Positions 51,198-62,324 of a stretch of DNA of 64,000 nt are shown in pieces. Source of the DNA: Symbiodinium natans (Eukaryota > Sar > Dinophyceae > Suessiales > Symbiodiniaceae); contig CAJNDS010000687.1 of the NCBI GenBank assembly GCA_905221605.1, positions 18,501 through 82,500 of the forward strand, in the 5' to 3' direction. The notes beneath the pieces were generated by a model, which had not been told where the DNA came from, ran no database searches, and worked only from the letters and a program-made list of their open reading frames with translations. The first letter of the stretch is position 1. Every line of letters begins with the position of its first letter. The position numbers and the translations under genes were made by a program.

Positions 51198-51877
51198 CTT
51201 CAGGGCGTTTGGGGTTTAGGGTTTGGGGTTTAGGGTTTGGGGTTTAGGGTTTGGGGTTCAGGGTTTAGTGTTTAGGGTTTAGGGTTTTGGGTTTAGGGTT
51301 TAGGGCTAGGGTTTAGGGTTCGGGGTTTAGGGGGTTGGCCTTAGGGTTTTTGAGGGTTTGGGCGCCGGAGGGAGCAGGGTTTAGGGTTTGAGGGCACACA
51401 CCGGGCCTTAGGGCTTTCGGGCTTTAGGGCTTCAGGGCTTTAGGGCTTTCGGGCTTTAGGGCTTTAGGGCTTCAGGGTTTAGGGTGTAGGCTTTAGGGTT
51501 TAGGGTTTTAGGGTTTCGAGGTTCTGGGCACAGCAGTGAGCTTGGTTTAGGGTTTAGGGCCTTGAAGGGGCTAATCAAGGCTGAAAAGCTACAGTAGGTC
51601 TAGCTAGAGAAATACCTCTGTACCCGTCAAAGAAGGGGGCACGGCCTCTATAGCAGAACATGCTATTTCCCTGAAACCCTAAACCCTAAACCCCAAACCC
51701 TAAACCCTAAACCCTAAACCTTAAACCGCAATCCGTTCAAAGGGGGCTGTCCCCGCAGACGGGCCTGGCCAAATACATCTCTGGAAGGGGTGGCGCTGCT
51801 GCTGTGTTTAGGGCTTTAGGGATGAAGGCTTTAGGGCTGAGGGTTTTTGTTTAGGGTGTCCAGAGGACGAGCTCAAC

Positions 51878-52017
51878 CATCTCCGCCTCCATGCCATCCT
51901 TGTAGAGGGCATGGGATCGTCTCCCTCGCATCCCCCAACATGCGCTCGGCTTCCACTGTTAAACACAGGCCCGCCCTCTCGTCTTCAACGACAAGCGGAA
52001 CCTCTTCCAGCACAAGC
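51878..52017 (-). CDS. Model F, exon 2
   Basis: 140 bp, one base, 46 codons, one base: LVLEEVPLVVEDERAGLCLT, VEAERMLGDARETIPCPLQG and WHGGGD. Acceptor AGTGTCAAG, donor GTTGAG. Its first base completes an ATG codon begun in exon 1. Acidic, helical; family not recognised. Confidence 0.75.
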
Positions 52018-52119
52018 CTTGACACTGGAAAACCCTAAAAAACCTGAAACCCTAAACCCTAAACCCTAAAGCCACACCCTAAAGACTAAACCTGTTTGAG
52101 GTGAGGATTTCGCACTCAC
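52018..52119 (-). other. 102-base intron with TTTAGGG, model F
   Basis: Starts GTGAGT and ends AGTGTCAAG; the middle is five TTTAGGG copies in sense. Canonical GT-AG with matching phases. Confidence 0.7.
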
Positions 52120-52188
52120 ATCTGCAGGATCGTCTGGCTGGAGACCTTCTCGTGAAAGTCCGATGTTGGCGACGCTGGGCGAACAAAG
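52120..52188 (-). CDS. Model F, exon 1 (visible)
   Basis: 69 bp: FVRPASPTSDFHEKVSSQTI and LQ plus two bases. Acceptor GGGCTGGTCAG, perfect donor GTGAGT. Confidence 0.75.
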
Positions 52189-52212
52189 CTGACCAGCCCG
52201 ATTAACACAGAG

Positions 52213-52331
52213 GAACTAATATAGGGGGCCTTTATTTAGAATAGGGTGTTTTTTTTTTTGGGGGGGGGGGGGGGGGTTATTCTAGTAGATTTATAAAGGG
52301 ACCATGTGCAAGGGAATACCCCTAAGCAATA
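52213..52331. mobile_element. Family 5 element
   Basis: AGGGGGCCTTTATTTAGAAT, a T-run/G-run hinge and TAGATTTATAAAGGGACCAT, ending AGGGAATACCCC. About 25 bases upstream (sense) of model F exon 1. Confidence 0.6.
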
Positions 52332-52906
52332 CATCTGTCACATGCAAAACCCACAAAAAAATGCCACGATGGAGACCCCCGTAGACATACTACCCTATGT
52401 CACACCCCCCCCCCCCCCCCACCCCCTCCCCTCCAACAAAAGAGCCACCTGATTCCCTATAGCCCTAAGTAGCCCCACAACGGCCCCTATAAACTTGGTA
52501 TCCCACTAAGCATCTAACCACGAGGGTACCCTTTTTTGCGTTAGGTACTGGGAACCCCACAACACCAAAGGGCCCTATGTCAACCATGGAAATAACCTCA
52601 GAACGAAATCCCCCCCAAGCACCTAAAGACCCAGGGAATCAAAGCGCTGCACTCAAACAGGGTTGAGGCTCCGGCTTGAGGACTTGTTGCTGAGGGCTTG
52701 GTGGTTTGGGTGTAGGGTTTGGGGTTTGGAGTTTAGGGTTTAGGGTTTAGGACTAGGGTCTAAGGACTTGAGGTTGAAGAGTTTGGGGCCCGGGCTAAAG
52801 GGCTGCAAGGTTGAAGGGCTCAAGGGTTTGTGGTTTGAGGAGCCTCGGGGGTTCGGACGTTTAGGGTTTAGGGCTTAGGGTTTAGGATTTAGGGTTTAGG
52901 GTTTAC

Positions 52907-53106
52907 AGAGATCGACTCGGTGCCGAGCTGTGCGGAAGAGGGCGCGGAGACAGTTGGAGCCGCGAATCTTGGGGGGCAGCACCACCATGCATGTAAGGCT
53001 TCCAAGAAAAGGTTTCACAGACATGCTATCGCATCCCTGGATACTTGATTCAGAGGCTTGAACGGGGTTCGGCAAGGTCGAGCATTGGAAGACATAGGCT
53101 TTTGCC
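52907..53106 (-). CDS. Exon
   Basis: 200 bp, one base, 66 codons, one base: AKAYVFQCSTLPNPVQASES, then MSVKPFLGSLTCMVVLPPKI and a basic RALFRTARHR. Acceptor ATGGTGTCAAG, donor GTAAAC. Good codon bias; unrecognised. Confidence 0.65.
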
Positions 53107-53160
53107 CTTGACACCATTGGATGTCAGATGGCAACCCGTGCATGGCTGACTTTCTTCGAC

Positions 53161-53448
53161 TTATGGGGTCCGCCACGGGGATACCGAAACCTTTGGATGG
53201 CAGGGCACTACTGGTCCTGATGAGTCCTTCGTCAGGACGGTGCCCGACAAGATCATCACCCTAGACGTTGAGGTATCCATGCCAGGTGGCATTTTGGGGA
53301 CGACAGGGGGAATCTCGTGCCTTGGCACCGGCCCGGCCAGTTCTCTTGCGCCCATGTCCCTCTTGATCGCAATAGCGCCAAACTGTCTGCAAGTGTGAGG
53401 AAGTGCTTCCCTTGCGAAGGCCAAGAATGTGAGCAGCACGCACATCAA
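53161..53448 (-). CDS. Exon-like, two frames open
   Basis: One frame has an ATG and 94 codons to TAA, including CVLLTFLAFAREALPHTCRQ, a possible signal-like N-terminus. Another, after acceptor AAGGAAAG, reads IDVRAAHILGLRKGSTSSHL and ends near a GTCTAG donor. I cannot tell which is used. Confidence 0.45.
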   Translation of the reverse strand: MMCVLLTFLAFAREALPHTCRQFGAIAIKRDMGARELAGPVPRHEIPPVVPKMPPGMDTSTSRVMILSGTVLTKDSSGPVVPCHPKVSVSPWRTP

Positions 53449-53751
53449 TGCCTTTCCTTAAACCCTAAACCCTAAACCCCTAAACTGCCAAAATTCCAAC
53501 CTACACCCCGAACACCCCGGAACTCGCGCACAACTTGAGGTGAACGCCAGCGCGATGTCGCTCTGCGCGTCGTGGAAGACCTGATGCAAGCAGCATGCTA
53601 AGCAACTCCACGGTTTATGGTTTAGGGTTTTAGGGTTTGGGGTTTGGGGTTTAGGGTTTAGGGTTTAGGAATACTTCAAAACTTGCAGCACATCGAAGGC
53701 TTGGGGCCCTTGGGCTGTCTGCCTGACTGAGCAGTTGCAGTTGCAAACTTC

Positions 53752-53982
53752 TCATCCGAAATCCCAGACCCTGCACCGAAGCCCTTTTAACTCAGTAAGT
53801 AGGGTCAGGTGGGTTATGGGGAATATAAAGGGATACGTCAAAAGTGCTTCCAAGTGGGCCGAACAAAGCCCCCAAACCAGCATCAAATCATCCGCAGAGG
53901 GCCCGGAGCCCCAAAGCCTGTACCCATAGAATAGAAAGGCTTCATGGCCTAGCCTCGAGAATGTGACTGGGACTTCTGGCAA
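53752..53982 (-). CDS. Open frame, possible exon
   Basis: 76 codons, including SADDLMLVWGLCSAHLEALL, ending in TGA. Hydrophobic, aromatic. Moderate codon bias. Confidence 0.35.
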   Translation of the reverse strand: MPEVPVTFSRLGHEAFLFYGYRLWGSGPSADDLMLVWGLCSAHLEALLTYPFIFPITHLTLLTELKGLRCRVWDFG

Positions 53983-54020
53983 GCTTCATGTACATGATTG
54001 TACATGTCTAAGGTCTTACC

Positions 54021-54090
54021 CTCAACCCTAAACCCTAAACCCTAAACCCTAAACCCTAAACCCTAAACCCTAAACCCTAAACCCCAAACC
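54021..54090 (-). repeat. CCCTAAA array
   Basis: About nine units, the last telomere-like block before a 3.8-kb stretch without them. Confidence 0.95.
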
Positions 54091-54189
54091 ACCCCTTCAA
54101 TATGGGCCCAGAATTGGGGAACCCAACATATACCCCCTGTGTACGAAGGACCTTTAGGTATAATGTGAGTAACCCTCTTTGTTGCAGTA

Positions 54190-54905
54190 TTAGAGAGACA
54201 ACAGCGCCTTGGTGACTTTTCATTTCAAAGATTTCAAAGGTTTCCGAACCTTTGAAATCTAAATTCGGGAGGGCGGGTTTTAGATTTCAAAGGTTTCAAA
54301 GGTTTGAAAACCTTTGAAATCTTTGAAATCTAAATTCGGGAGGGGGGATTTCAGATTTCAAAGGTTGCAAAGGTTTCAAAACCTATCTAAATTCGGGAGG
54401 GGGGATTTTAGATTTCAAAGGTTTCAAAGCTTTCAAAGATTTCAAAGGTTTTAATGGGTTTGGGAAACTCCCGAGGGAAACTCCCGGGAGTTTCCCCAAC
54501 CCATTAAAACCTTTGAAATCTTTGAAACCTTTGAAATCTAAATTCGGGAGGGGGGATTTTAGATTTCAAAGGTTTCAAAGGTTTCAAAGATTTCAAAGGT
54601 TTTAATGGGTTTGGGAAACTCCCGGGGGAAACTCCCGGGAGTTTCCCCAACCCATTAAAACCTTTGAAATCTTTGAAATCTAAATTCGGGAGGAGGGATT
54701 TTAGATTTCTAAGGTTTCAAAGGTTTCAAAACCTTTGAAACCTTTGAAATCTAAATTCGGGAGGGGGGATTTTAGATTTCAAAGCTTTCAAAGATTTCAA
54801 AGGTTTTAATGGGTTTGGGAAACTCCCGGGGGAAACTCCCGGGAGTTTCCCCAATCCATTAAAACCTTTGAAATCTCTGAAATCGTTGAAATCTTTGGAT
54901 AAATC
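54190..54905. repeat. Palindromic tandem array (TTTCAAAGG / AATTCGGGAGGGGGGATT)
   Basis: Repeats of GATTTCAAAGGTTTCAAAGG alternate with AATTCGGGAGGGGGGATTTT. Three long hairpins, near 54,433-54,525, 54,575-54,680 and 54,780-54,880, share the core TTTAATGGGTTTGGGAAACT with its inverted copy. Non-coding, strongly self-complementary. Confidence 0.9.
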
Positions 54906-54907
54906 GT

Positions 54908-55027
54908 GCTGCTCTTCGTATGCGATGAGAAATGCGCGGCTCGATTTGGCCAAATTTTGCCCGGAGGCTGCCCGGCAAAATTTGGCCAAATCGAGCCGCG
55001 CATTTCTCATCGCATACGAAGAGCAGC
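54908..55027. repeat. Perfect 54-bp inverted repeat
   Basis: Arms 54,908-54,961 and 54,974-55,027 match at all 54 positions around a 12-base loop. The core is TTGGCCAAATTTTGCC. Such perfection implies recent origin or active conversion. Confidence 0.95.
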
Positions 55028-55032
55028 CCGAG

Positions 55033-55076
55033 TTGGCCAAATTTTGCCCGCAGGCTGCCCGGCAAAATTTGGCCAA
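55033..55076. repeat. Second copy of the hairpin core
   Basis: TTGGCCAAATTTTGCC and its exact complement with a 12-base loop that differs by one base (CGCAGG for CGGAGG) from the loop at 54,962-54,973. Confidence 0.95.
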
Positions 55077-55189
55077 ATCGAGCCGCGCCTTTTTGGAGGA
55101 CCGAAATTATGTAAATTATTTTAATTATTGAGTTTTTTTTTTAATGAATTCCACCCGAATTTAAATATTGGAGGCCCGAAATTCGTTGT

Positions 55190-56350
55190 ATTTCTTTGCG
55201 CAAAAGGAAATAACACAAGGAAATGATGTTACATGTATCCAAAATTAGGATGTCCTTTTCTTCTTTTTCTGTAGCAAAACCCACCTGAAAAGGACACCTC
55301 ACGAGAGATCTCTATCTTTTGGAAACCTTGAAAGAAAAGGTGCTTCTTTGTCCACTCTCGCCTTTCGTTCGTTTCATTCTCTGTCCCCTTTGCCATTTAA
55401 ATATGAGCAATTCCAATAATGTGTAGTATGTAAAGAAGGGCATCCAAGATGTTTAGGGTGTTTCCGGTGTCCTTTTCTTCCTGTTTCTGTAGCAAAGCCC
55501 CATCCTAAAAGGACACCCACACCAGAGATTCCGATGTTTTGGAAGCCTTGAAGGGAAGGCACTCGCGTTTTCCACTGTGGCCTTCCTTTCATTCAATTCT
55601 TTGTGCAGGAGGAAATACGAGACAGAAATGATGTTACATGTATCCAAAATTAGGGCTACCTTAAATGGACACCCAGACCTCTATTTTTGGAAACCTTGAA
55701 AAAAGGGTGCTTCTTTGTCCACCTTCACCTTTCGTTCGTTTCATTGTCTGTCCCCTTTTTCGTTTACATATGAAAAAATTACGATCGTATTTCAAGAAGG
55801 GCGTCCAAGATGTTTAGAGTGTTTCGGGCGTCCTTTTCTTCCTTTTTCTGTAGCAAAAACCTCCTTAAAAGGACACCCACACCAGAGACTCCGATGTTTT
55901 GGAAGCCTTGAAGGGAAGGCACTCGCGTTTTCCATTGTGGCCTTCCTTTCGTTCTATTCTTTGTGCAAGAAGAAATAAGAGACAGAAATGATGTTACATG
56001 TATCCAAAATTAGGGGTTTTTCTTCTTTTTTCTGTAACAAGACCCACCTTAAATGGACACCCACACTGGAGAACTCTATTTTTTGGAAACCTTGAAAAAA
56101 GGTGCTTCTCTGTCCACTCTCACAGGACACCCACGCCAGAGACTCCGATGTTTTGGAAAGCTTGAAGGAAAGGCAACCGCTTTTCCACTGTGGCCTTCCT
56201 TTCGTTCTATTCTTTGCGCAAGAGGAAATACAGAAAGAAGTGATGTTACATGTATCCAAAGTTAGGGTGTCCTTCTTCTTCTTTTTCTGTAACAAGACCC
56301 ACCTTGAAAGGACACGCCCACCGGAGACCTCCATTTTTGGGATACCCTGA
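55190..56350. repeat. Degenerate ~190-300-bp tandem repeat
   Basis: Six or so copies of ATGATGTTACATGTATCCAA ... GGACACCC ... GATGTTTTGGAAGCCTTGAA ... CTTTCGTTC. Copies are truncated differently. Frames on both strands are short and inconsistent. Confidence 0.85.
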
Positions 56351-56364
56351 AAGAAAGCAGCCCG

Positions 56365-56670
56365 AAGACCTAAGATTTTTCAAGAATTTACGTCCCCAAA
56401 AGACAAATCGCAAGCACCGTCCCCCTAAGATGTTTAAAGAAGTTATGCACTCAACAGACAATTCGCAAGCACCGTCCCCCTAAGATTTTGGAAAAAGTAT
56501 GCTCCCAAAAGACAAATCGCAAGCACCGTCCCCTCAAGATTTTGGAAAATATATGCTCCCAAAAGGCAAATCGCAACAGCCCCCCTAAGGTTTTTACAAA
56601 GAGAAGCTCCCAAAAGACAGATCGCAAGCACAGCCCCCCAGCAATTTTGGAAAAGCGCATGCTCCCAATC
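56365..56670. repeat. ~60-bp tandem repeat
   Basis: Five copies of CCCAAAAGACAAATCGCAAG / CACCGTCCCCCTAAGATTTT, each diverged by several bases. Confidence 0.9.
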
Positions 56671-57570
56671 AGTTTTTCTTGTGAAAGAGAAAGACAAGAA
56701 GATAAGAGAGACGAGGAGTTTACATGTCTTCCTACCTTGTTCCTTTCTTCTTCCGGTTCGCTTGTTCTCTCTCTCTCTCTCTCTCTCTCTCGCTCTCTCC
56801 CTCTCTCCCTCTCTTTCTTTTTTTGGGCGGCATGTCTTGTAGAATTGGAAGACGAGGATAAGGGTGAGCTGCAACAAAAGAGGTTTGCTGAAGCAGAGAG
56901 GGAGTGAGACAGGGCGGCGAGGCATAGAGAAAAGCATAGACTGTGGGACAGAGAGGGTCTCTTAGCTTCCCCCTTCTCAAGTTCATGTCAGTTTTCTTTC
57001 TTGTGGAAAAGAAAGACGAAAAGAGAAGAGAGAAGAAGAATTTACATGTTCTTCCTACCTTGTTCTTGCTCCTCCCTCTTCTCTCCCCCCTGAGCCTGTC
57101 TCTCTGGCTCTCTATCTCCTCTTTTTTAAGGCATGAAGAGAAGCATAGACTCCATAGACCGTGGGAGGGAGAGGGCCTCTTGGCTTGCCCATCTCTTTCT
57201 CTGTTTAGACAAGAACATAATTTGGAGAGAAGGGGGGCTTACACCTTCTTCTCACCATGCTCCTCACTCTTCTCTCTTCCCCGCCCCCCTCTCGCGCTCT
57301 TTTTTTCTTTCTTTCAGCGGGCTTGAGGGCAAGGTTTTCCCCACCCCCACCCCCACGCATCACTCTCTCGCTCTCTCTCTCTCTCTCTCTTTCTTTCTCT
57401 CTCTGTCTCACTCTCTGTCTCTGTCTTTCTTTTCTCTTCTGAGTGGTATGTCTCGTAGAACTAGAAAGGGGGGAGAGTGAGAGGAATGAAAGGAAGAACT
57501 ATAAAGAAAAAGATTTGAAGAAGGAGAGGGAGAATGAGACATCGCCCCGTCGCTCTTGCTCTCGATCTTA

Positions 57571-57621
<51 letters not shown>

Positions 57622-57770
57622 ATCTGAGTGGTACGTCTCGTAGAGTTGGAAGAGGAGGCGGAGGAGGTTGAAAGGAATGGAAAGGAAGAAAGAGATTTGC
57701 TGAGGCAGAGCGGGAGTGAGATTGCTGAAAAGAGAAAACAGATTAGGCCTCTCACGGCTTTCTTGTCCAC
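56670..57770. repeat. CT-microsatellite region with ~300-bp repeats
   Basis: Three or four related units each hold GAAAGACAAGAAGATAAGAG, TTTACATGTCTTCCTACCTT, a CTCTCT run (56,769-56,800; 57,362-57,425; 57,570-57,618) and TGTCTCGTAGAATTGGAAGA. No supported gene. Confidence 0.8.
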
Positions 57771-58430
57771 AGGATAGGCTTTGAATAGTAAAACAAGGAC
57801 AAGTGCTCACATTGTACCTAAAGGTCCATGGCACATACCCCCTATATACCCTCTAGAACCCAAGGCCCCACACTTCAGAAGCGGGACCATGTTAAAGGAC
57901 AATGTAACTTCCTTGAGAAGCAAACCTCGACACTAACCTAAACCCTAGGTTCTGAGCCCTAAAATTCAAGGCCTTTATCCGGAAGCCTACTACACGAAGC
58001 CCCAACCCGAAAACCCAAAAACAAACCTAAAAGCCCAAACAAAATCCAAAAACACACCGAAAACCACTAAACCAACCGTAACAAACCCTTAAAACAAAAC
58101 ACTAAACAACCTTTAAAACTCCAAAACACCTTCGAGAACCCTTCATAAAACATAAACAAAAAACTTCAAAAACCCTCAAAACTAGCCTTAAATACCTTTA
58201 AGCCAAAAAAACAGTCCTGAGCCCTGAGTCTTACGCCCCAGGCCTCTGCCCCGAAGAAGAAAAGGCTCTCCGCTGCGCCATCGGCCTTCACAAGGGATTT
58301 CGGATGTTTAGGGTTTGTAGGGTTTAGGGGTTTAGGAGTTTGGGGTTTGGGGGTTTGGGGGTTTGCGGGGTTTGGGGGTTTGGGGGTTTGGGCGTTTGGG
58401 GGTTTGGGGGCTTGGGGGCTTGGGGGTCGT

Positions 58431-58525
58431 GATGTTCCCCCTTCTCCTAGCAGTCCTTCATAGGGAAATTAATAGGGGGGATGCTATGATCCTGATTCAG
58501 GACTGTAAGTAGAAGGGGGAACATC
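58431..58525. mobile_element. Family 2 element
   Basis: GATGTTCCCCCTTCTCCTAG and GTAGAAGGGGGAACATC are inverted; the core AATAGGGGGGATGCTATGAT matches 11,083-11,184. Confidence 0.75.
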
Positions 58526-58638
58526 CCAACGTGTAGAGTTTAGGGAGTAGCCCAACATCAGAAAGCCAGCTCAGCACGGGCTGTTGTGTAAAATCTCCCA
58601 GAAGCGAGGACCATACGACGGCTTCTAAGCCCCTTTTG

Positions 58639-58779
58639 ATCTAAGGGTAGTTCTATGGTCGTTTAGAATGGGCCCTTAGAAGGGTACCCCTTATATACCC
58701 CAAATTAAGGGCCCATACATCAGAACCCTGTGAACGAGGTTAGGGACCATACTAAGGGCACATGAAACTACCCTCAGAT
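58639..58779. mobile_element. Family 3 element; its end supplies a splice acceptor
   Basis: Left ATCTAAGGGTAGTTCTATGG and right, inverted, ATCTGAGGGTAGTTTCATGT. The right end CTACCCTCAG is the acceptor of the exon beginning at 58,778. Other copies are at 38,891, 42,618-42,749, 57,812-57,922 and 21,945. Confidence 0.7.
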
Positions 58780-58995
58780 TTGAAGAAGCCCGCCGTGCGA
58801 AACTGCTATCGATGTTGTGTGGTAGACCGCCGGCTTGAAACAAAGGCAACACTGAAAGTAGCGGCGCTGACTCTCATCTGCTTCGCGAGCGGTCTAGACT
58901 TTGCAGAGCTGTGGGTCGTGCACATGCCTTTGTTGCACATGCCGATGTTGGCACCTCAGCTTTGGGGCCATGTTCTGTCCCTGTTTCACACAGAT
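58778..58995 (+). CDS. Exon, plus strand, membrane-like
   Basis: 218 bp, two bases plus 72 codons: KKPAVRNCYRCCVVDRRLET, then hydrophobic VAALTLICFASGLDFAELWV and HMPLLHMPMLAPQLWGHVL. Acceptor ACTACCCTCAG (MITE end), perfect donor GTGAGT. Best plus-strand candidate. Unrecognised; probably a membrane protein. Confidence 0.7.
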
Positions 58996-59701
58996 GTGAG
59001 TAGATATATGTAACACACACACAAACATATACATATACACACACACATACGTATATCCATCAACTTTCCTAGAATATTATGAAACCCTCAACCCCTAAAC
59101 CGCTAAATTCATACACCCCTGAAAGCAACCCCCTCCCGTCTTAAACCCTAAACCCTAAACCCTAAACCCTAAACCCTAAACCCTACAGTAGACCCTGACA
59201 AACAACATAACGTCGCCTCGGGCCGCTTCAGCTGCAGCGCCAGGCGGAGGAGGAGCTCGAGCCCGACCTGGCTCTCTGGGACTTAGGGGGCTCAGGGTTT
59301 AGGGTTTAGGGTTTAGGGTTTAGGGTTTAGGGTTTAGGGTGCAGTAGGCCACCCTTAAACCCTTAACCCGTGAACCCCTGAACCCCTCAACTCCAAAAAT
59401 ATCCGCAAACCCTTGTTCGACGCTAGTCACGCGAATAAACCTTAACCGTAAGCCTAGACCCTAAAACCCTCAAAAACCCTAAAGCCGAAAACCCGAAGAC
59501 GCTTAAACCCGTCGACAAATGCGCCTGGGCCTCGACATTGGCCTCAGAATCAGAAACAAGTGCTAGAGGGTAACCTCCTGCAACCCTACGTAAACGTTTA
59601 GGGTTTAGGGTTTCGGGTTAGGGTTTAGGGTTTAGGGTTAGATGAGTTTAGGGTATAGGGTTTAGGGCCAGGGTTTAGGCACTCAACCCTGAACCTTGAA
59701 C

Positions 59702-59819
59702 CCATGCGGCTGCGGCGCCTTCGTCTTGTGGGGCTTGAGAACGCACGCGCAGAAGTGACGAGAAGAAGAACCCCGTGAACTGAGCCACCGGCGCTGCCCT
59801 CCGAGGCCAGGGAGTACTC
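59702..59819 (-). CDS. Exon
   Basis: 118 bp, 39 codons plus one base: EYSLASEGSAGGSVHGVLLL, VTSARAFSS and a basic PTRRRRRSRM. Acceptor CGAAAGCAG, donor GTTCAA. A plus ATG frame overlaps. Confidence 0.55.
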
Positions 59820-60216
59820 CTGCTTTCGGTTTAGGATTTGTAGGGTTTAGGGTTTAGGGTTTAGGCTTTGGGGTTTAGGGTTTAGGGGTTAGGGTTTACG
59901 GTTTCGGGTTTCGGGTGAACCCGAAGCCGAGCCCTAAACCCTAAGACCACAAACTTGTGCAAAAGGGGGCGCCCTGAACCCTAAACCCTACAGTCTCTAC
60001 CCTAACCCCTAAATCCTAAAGCGTCTACCCTAAACCCTAAGCCCTAAACCCTAAACCCTATGCCCTAAACCCTATACCCCAAACCCTATACCCTAAACCA
60101 ATTCTTGTGTGTGGGAGACTTAGGGAACTTCGCATGCTGTGGTGTGGGAACTGTGACCCCTACGTCTGGGCCCTTGAAGGTTCACACGTCATGGGTAGTT
60201 CTTCGGTAGATTTATG

Positions 60217-60285
60217 AGGGTTTAGGGTTTAGGGTTTAGGGTTTAGGGTTTAGGGTTTAGGGTTTAGGGTTTAGGGTTTAGGCAA
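60217..60285 (+). repeat. TTTAGGG array
   Basis: About ten perfect units. Confidence 0.95.
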
Positions 60286-60492
60286 GCTATGCAAATAGAA
60301 AGTTTTATCAAGCTTTATCCGCATCTAACACCCCCTAGACCCTAATCCCTTCAATCTCCCGAACCCACACCCGAACTTCTAAAAGAGCTGAAGCCTTAAA
60401 CCCCAAACCCTACAGCCCTCAAACCCTCAAACCCTCACACCCTCAGACCCTAAACCCTCAACCTGCAAACCCTTAACAACAAATGCCACGTC

Positions 60493-60542
60493 CCGGGGTC
60501 CAGCACGTTCCGCAATGGCTGGCCTAAGCGCTGAAGGAATGC
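60493..60542 (-). CDS. Short exon
   Basis: AFLQRLGQPLRNVLDPG between acceptor TTTGGCTCAG and donor GTGGCA. Confidence 0.55.
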
Positions 60543-61033
60543 CTGAGCCAAAAGAATTCAGGGTTTAGGGTTTCGTAACTTTTTAAAACCCTAAACTCTA
60601 AACCCTAAACCCGAAAAAGTAAGTTTGAGTAGGCTTCAGGGTGGGATAAGGCTTCAGCTTGGTCTTGGCAACTTGTCAGCCTAAAACCGTGCACATACCT
60701 GAAGCCGTAGGCGGCAGACGACCCTGAGTGCTTTCAGTGTTTGCAAGGTCTAAGCATGGTTATGATGTTGGCAACTACTTGTGAACCCCCATCTAGGTCG
60801 GCCCTTTGAAAACCCTGAGAACACCTTCCTACACATGAGCCTCTTAATCCCGGCTGGGGCAAAAGCAATACCTACCCAGACCCATTGGACGATCCAAAAA
60901 GTAGATAAGAATGGCCCACTAGTACAGGGTACTACGTTGGGGGGTTCTCCTTTATGGATCCTCCCAGGGGGCCTCCCTAGTAGCCCTAAACCCTAAACCC
61001 TAAACCCTAAACCCTAAACCCTAAACCCTAAAC

Positions 61034-61107
61034 CTGGTATCCCAAGGGCCAACCCCGGGCAAGAGAATCGGCACAGAGCCTGGGCCTGACCAGCCAGGCT
61101 CGTGCAC
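61034..61107 (-). CDS. Exon, two frames possible
   Basis: With acceptor TACCGCAAG: VHEPGWSGPGSVPILLPGVG and PWDT; donor GTTTAG. Another frame starting NFNYCTARCTSLAGQAQALC is also open to the same donor. Confidence 0.5.
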
Positions 61108-61132
61108 CTTGCGGTACAGTAGTTGAAGTTGA

Positions 61133-61290
61133 GGGTTCAGGGTTCAGGGTTTAGGGTTTAGGGCTAGGGTTTAGGGTTTAGGGTTTAGGGTTGAGGGTTT
61201 AGGGTTTAGGGTTTAGGGTTTAGGGTTTAGGGTTTAGGGTTTAGGGTTTAGGGTTTAGGGTTTAGGGGTTAGGGGTTAGGGTTTAGGGTT
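61133..61290 (+). repeat. TTTAGGG array
   Basis: About 22 units with TTCAGGG and TTAGGGG variants. Confidence 0.95.
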
Positions 61291-61495
61291 TAGGGTCCGC
61301 CGACCCTGGCGGCGTGTTGGATGGGAAAAGGAGGTGAAAACCTCCCTCTTTCCCTCCTTACCCCCCCAAAACGCGGGTGGGGCGGGGAGGAGGGGGGCAC
61401 CCGGGCAGCTTTTCCATGGAGGGCCAGTCCACCCACACCGCATAGACTCACGGACCATACGCGGTTTCGCACAGGACATAGGGGCCCTTTGGGCC

Positions 61496-61504
61496 CCCCC
61501 CCCT

Positions 61505-61537
<33 letters not shown>
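61496..61537. repeat. C-run
   Basis: About 35 C with two interruptions; a shorter C-run is at 61,574-61,584. Confidence 0.9.
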
Positions 61538-61538
<1 letters not shown>

Positions 61539-61964
61539 TGGTTCTGGGCTCCTGTTTGGGTCCTGGTGCTACTCCCCCCCCCCCAACGTTTCACAGAGGC
61601 TCAAGCAAATCAACTTTTGGACCCTTTGAGCTGACGAGCGCGTTTAAACCTTTCAACTATGCTCCAGCAGGGTCGGCGGCTTGAGCCGGAGGCTCTTAAA
61701 TTTAGGGTTTAGGGTTTGGGGTTTAGGGTTAGGGTTTAGGGCTAGGGTTTAGGGTTTAGGGTTGAGGGTTTAGGGTTTCGGGTTTAGGTTGTAGGGTTTA
61801 GGGTTTAGGGCTAGGGCTTAGGGTTTTAGGGTTCAGGGTTTAGGGCTTAGGGTTTTAGGGTTCAGGGTTTAGGGCTTAGGGTTTTTGGGTTCGCCAGATC
61901 GGAGAGCAAGGGTGGAACCGAACCATGTGCGAGTTGCTCTAAAGTCGGGTCCTCCAGGGATCTT

Positions 61965-62074
61965 ACGTGGGGGTTTCCGAAATTAAAGGGTACCTTATTG
62001 GGGTCCTTGTTGTAAGGGAATCCTACTTTTTGGGGGTATATAGTAGGGGTCCCTGATTGTCGTAAACCCACACA
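61965..62074. mobile_element. Family 4 element
   Basis: Left ACGTGGGGGTTTCCGAAATT, right TTGTCGTAAACCCACACA, inverted at the ends. The middle has GGGTACCTTATTGGGGTCCT and GAATCCTACTTTTTGGGGGT. Confidence 0.65.
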
Positions 62075-62324
62075 TAGCAGGCAAGTTGTCAGAACAAGTA
62101 ACCCGAAAAGAACGCTAAAGCTCAATGCTCAAAGCCCTAAAATCGCTAAGTCCAAAAAGCCCCAAATCCGGCAAGACTGAGCCCTAAACCCCTAAAATCA
62201 AAACTTGCAGCGTGTGGAACCCCCAAACCCCAAACCCCCTGCAGAAAATAAACCAAAAGTGTACCTCTAGATGTATATGTGTTTTTTCATATATGTATGT
62301 ACAAAAAAACAGCTGCCGCGAAAC

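Noticed and set aside
56443-56937. 164-codon minus ORF
   Set aside because: It spans the 60-bp tandem repeat and the CT microsatellite; Arg/Glu runs and repeated LAICLLGA-like segments are repeat translations without codon bias.
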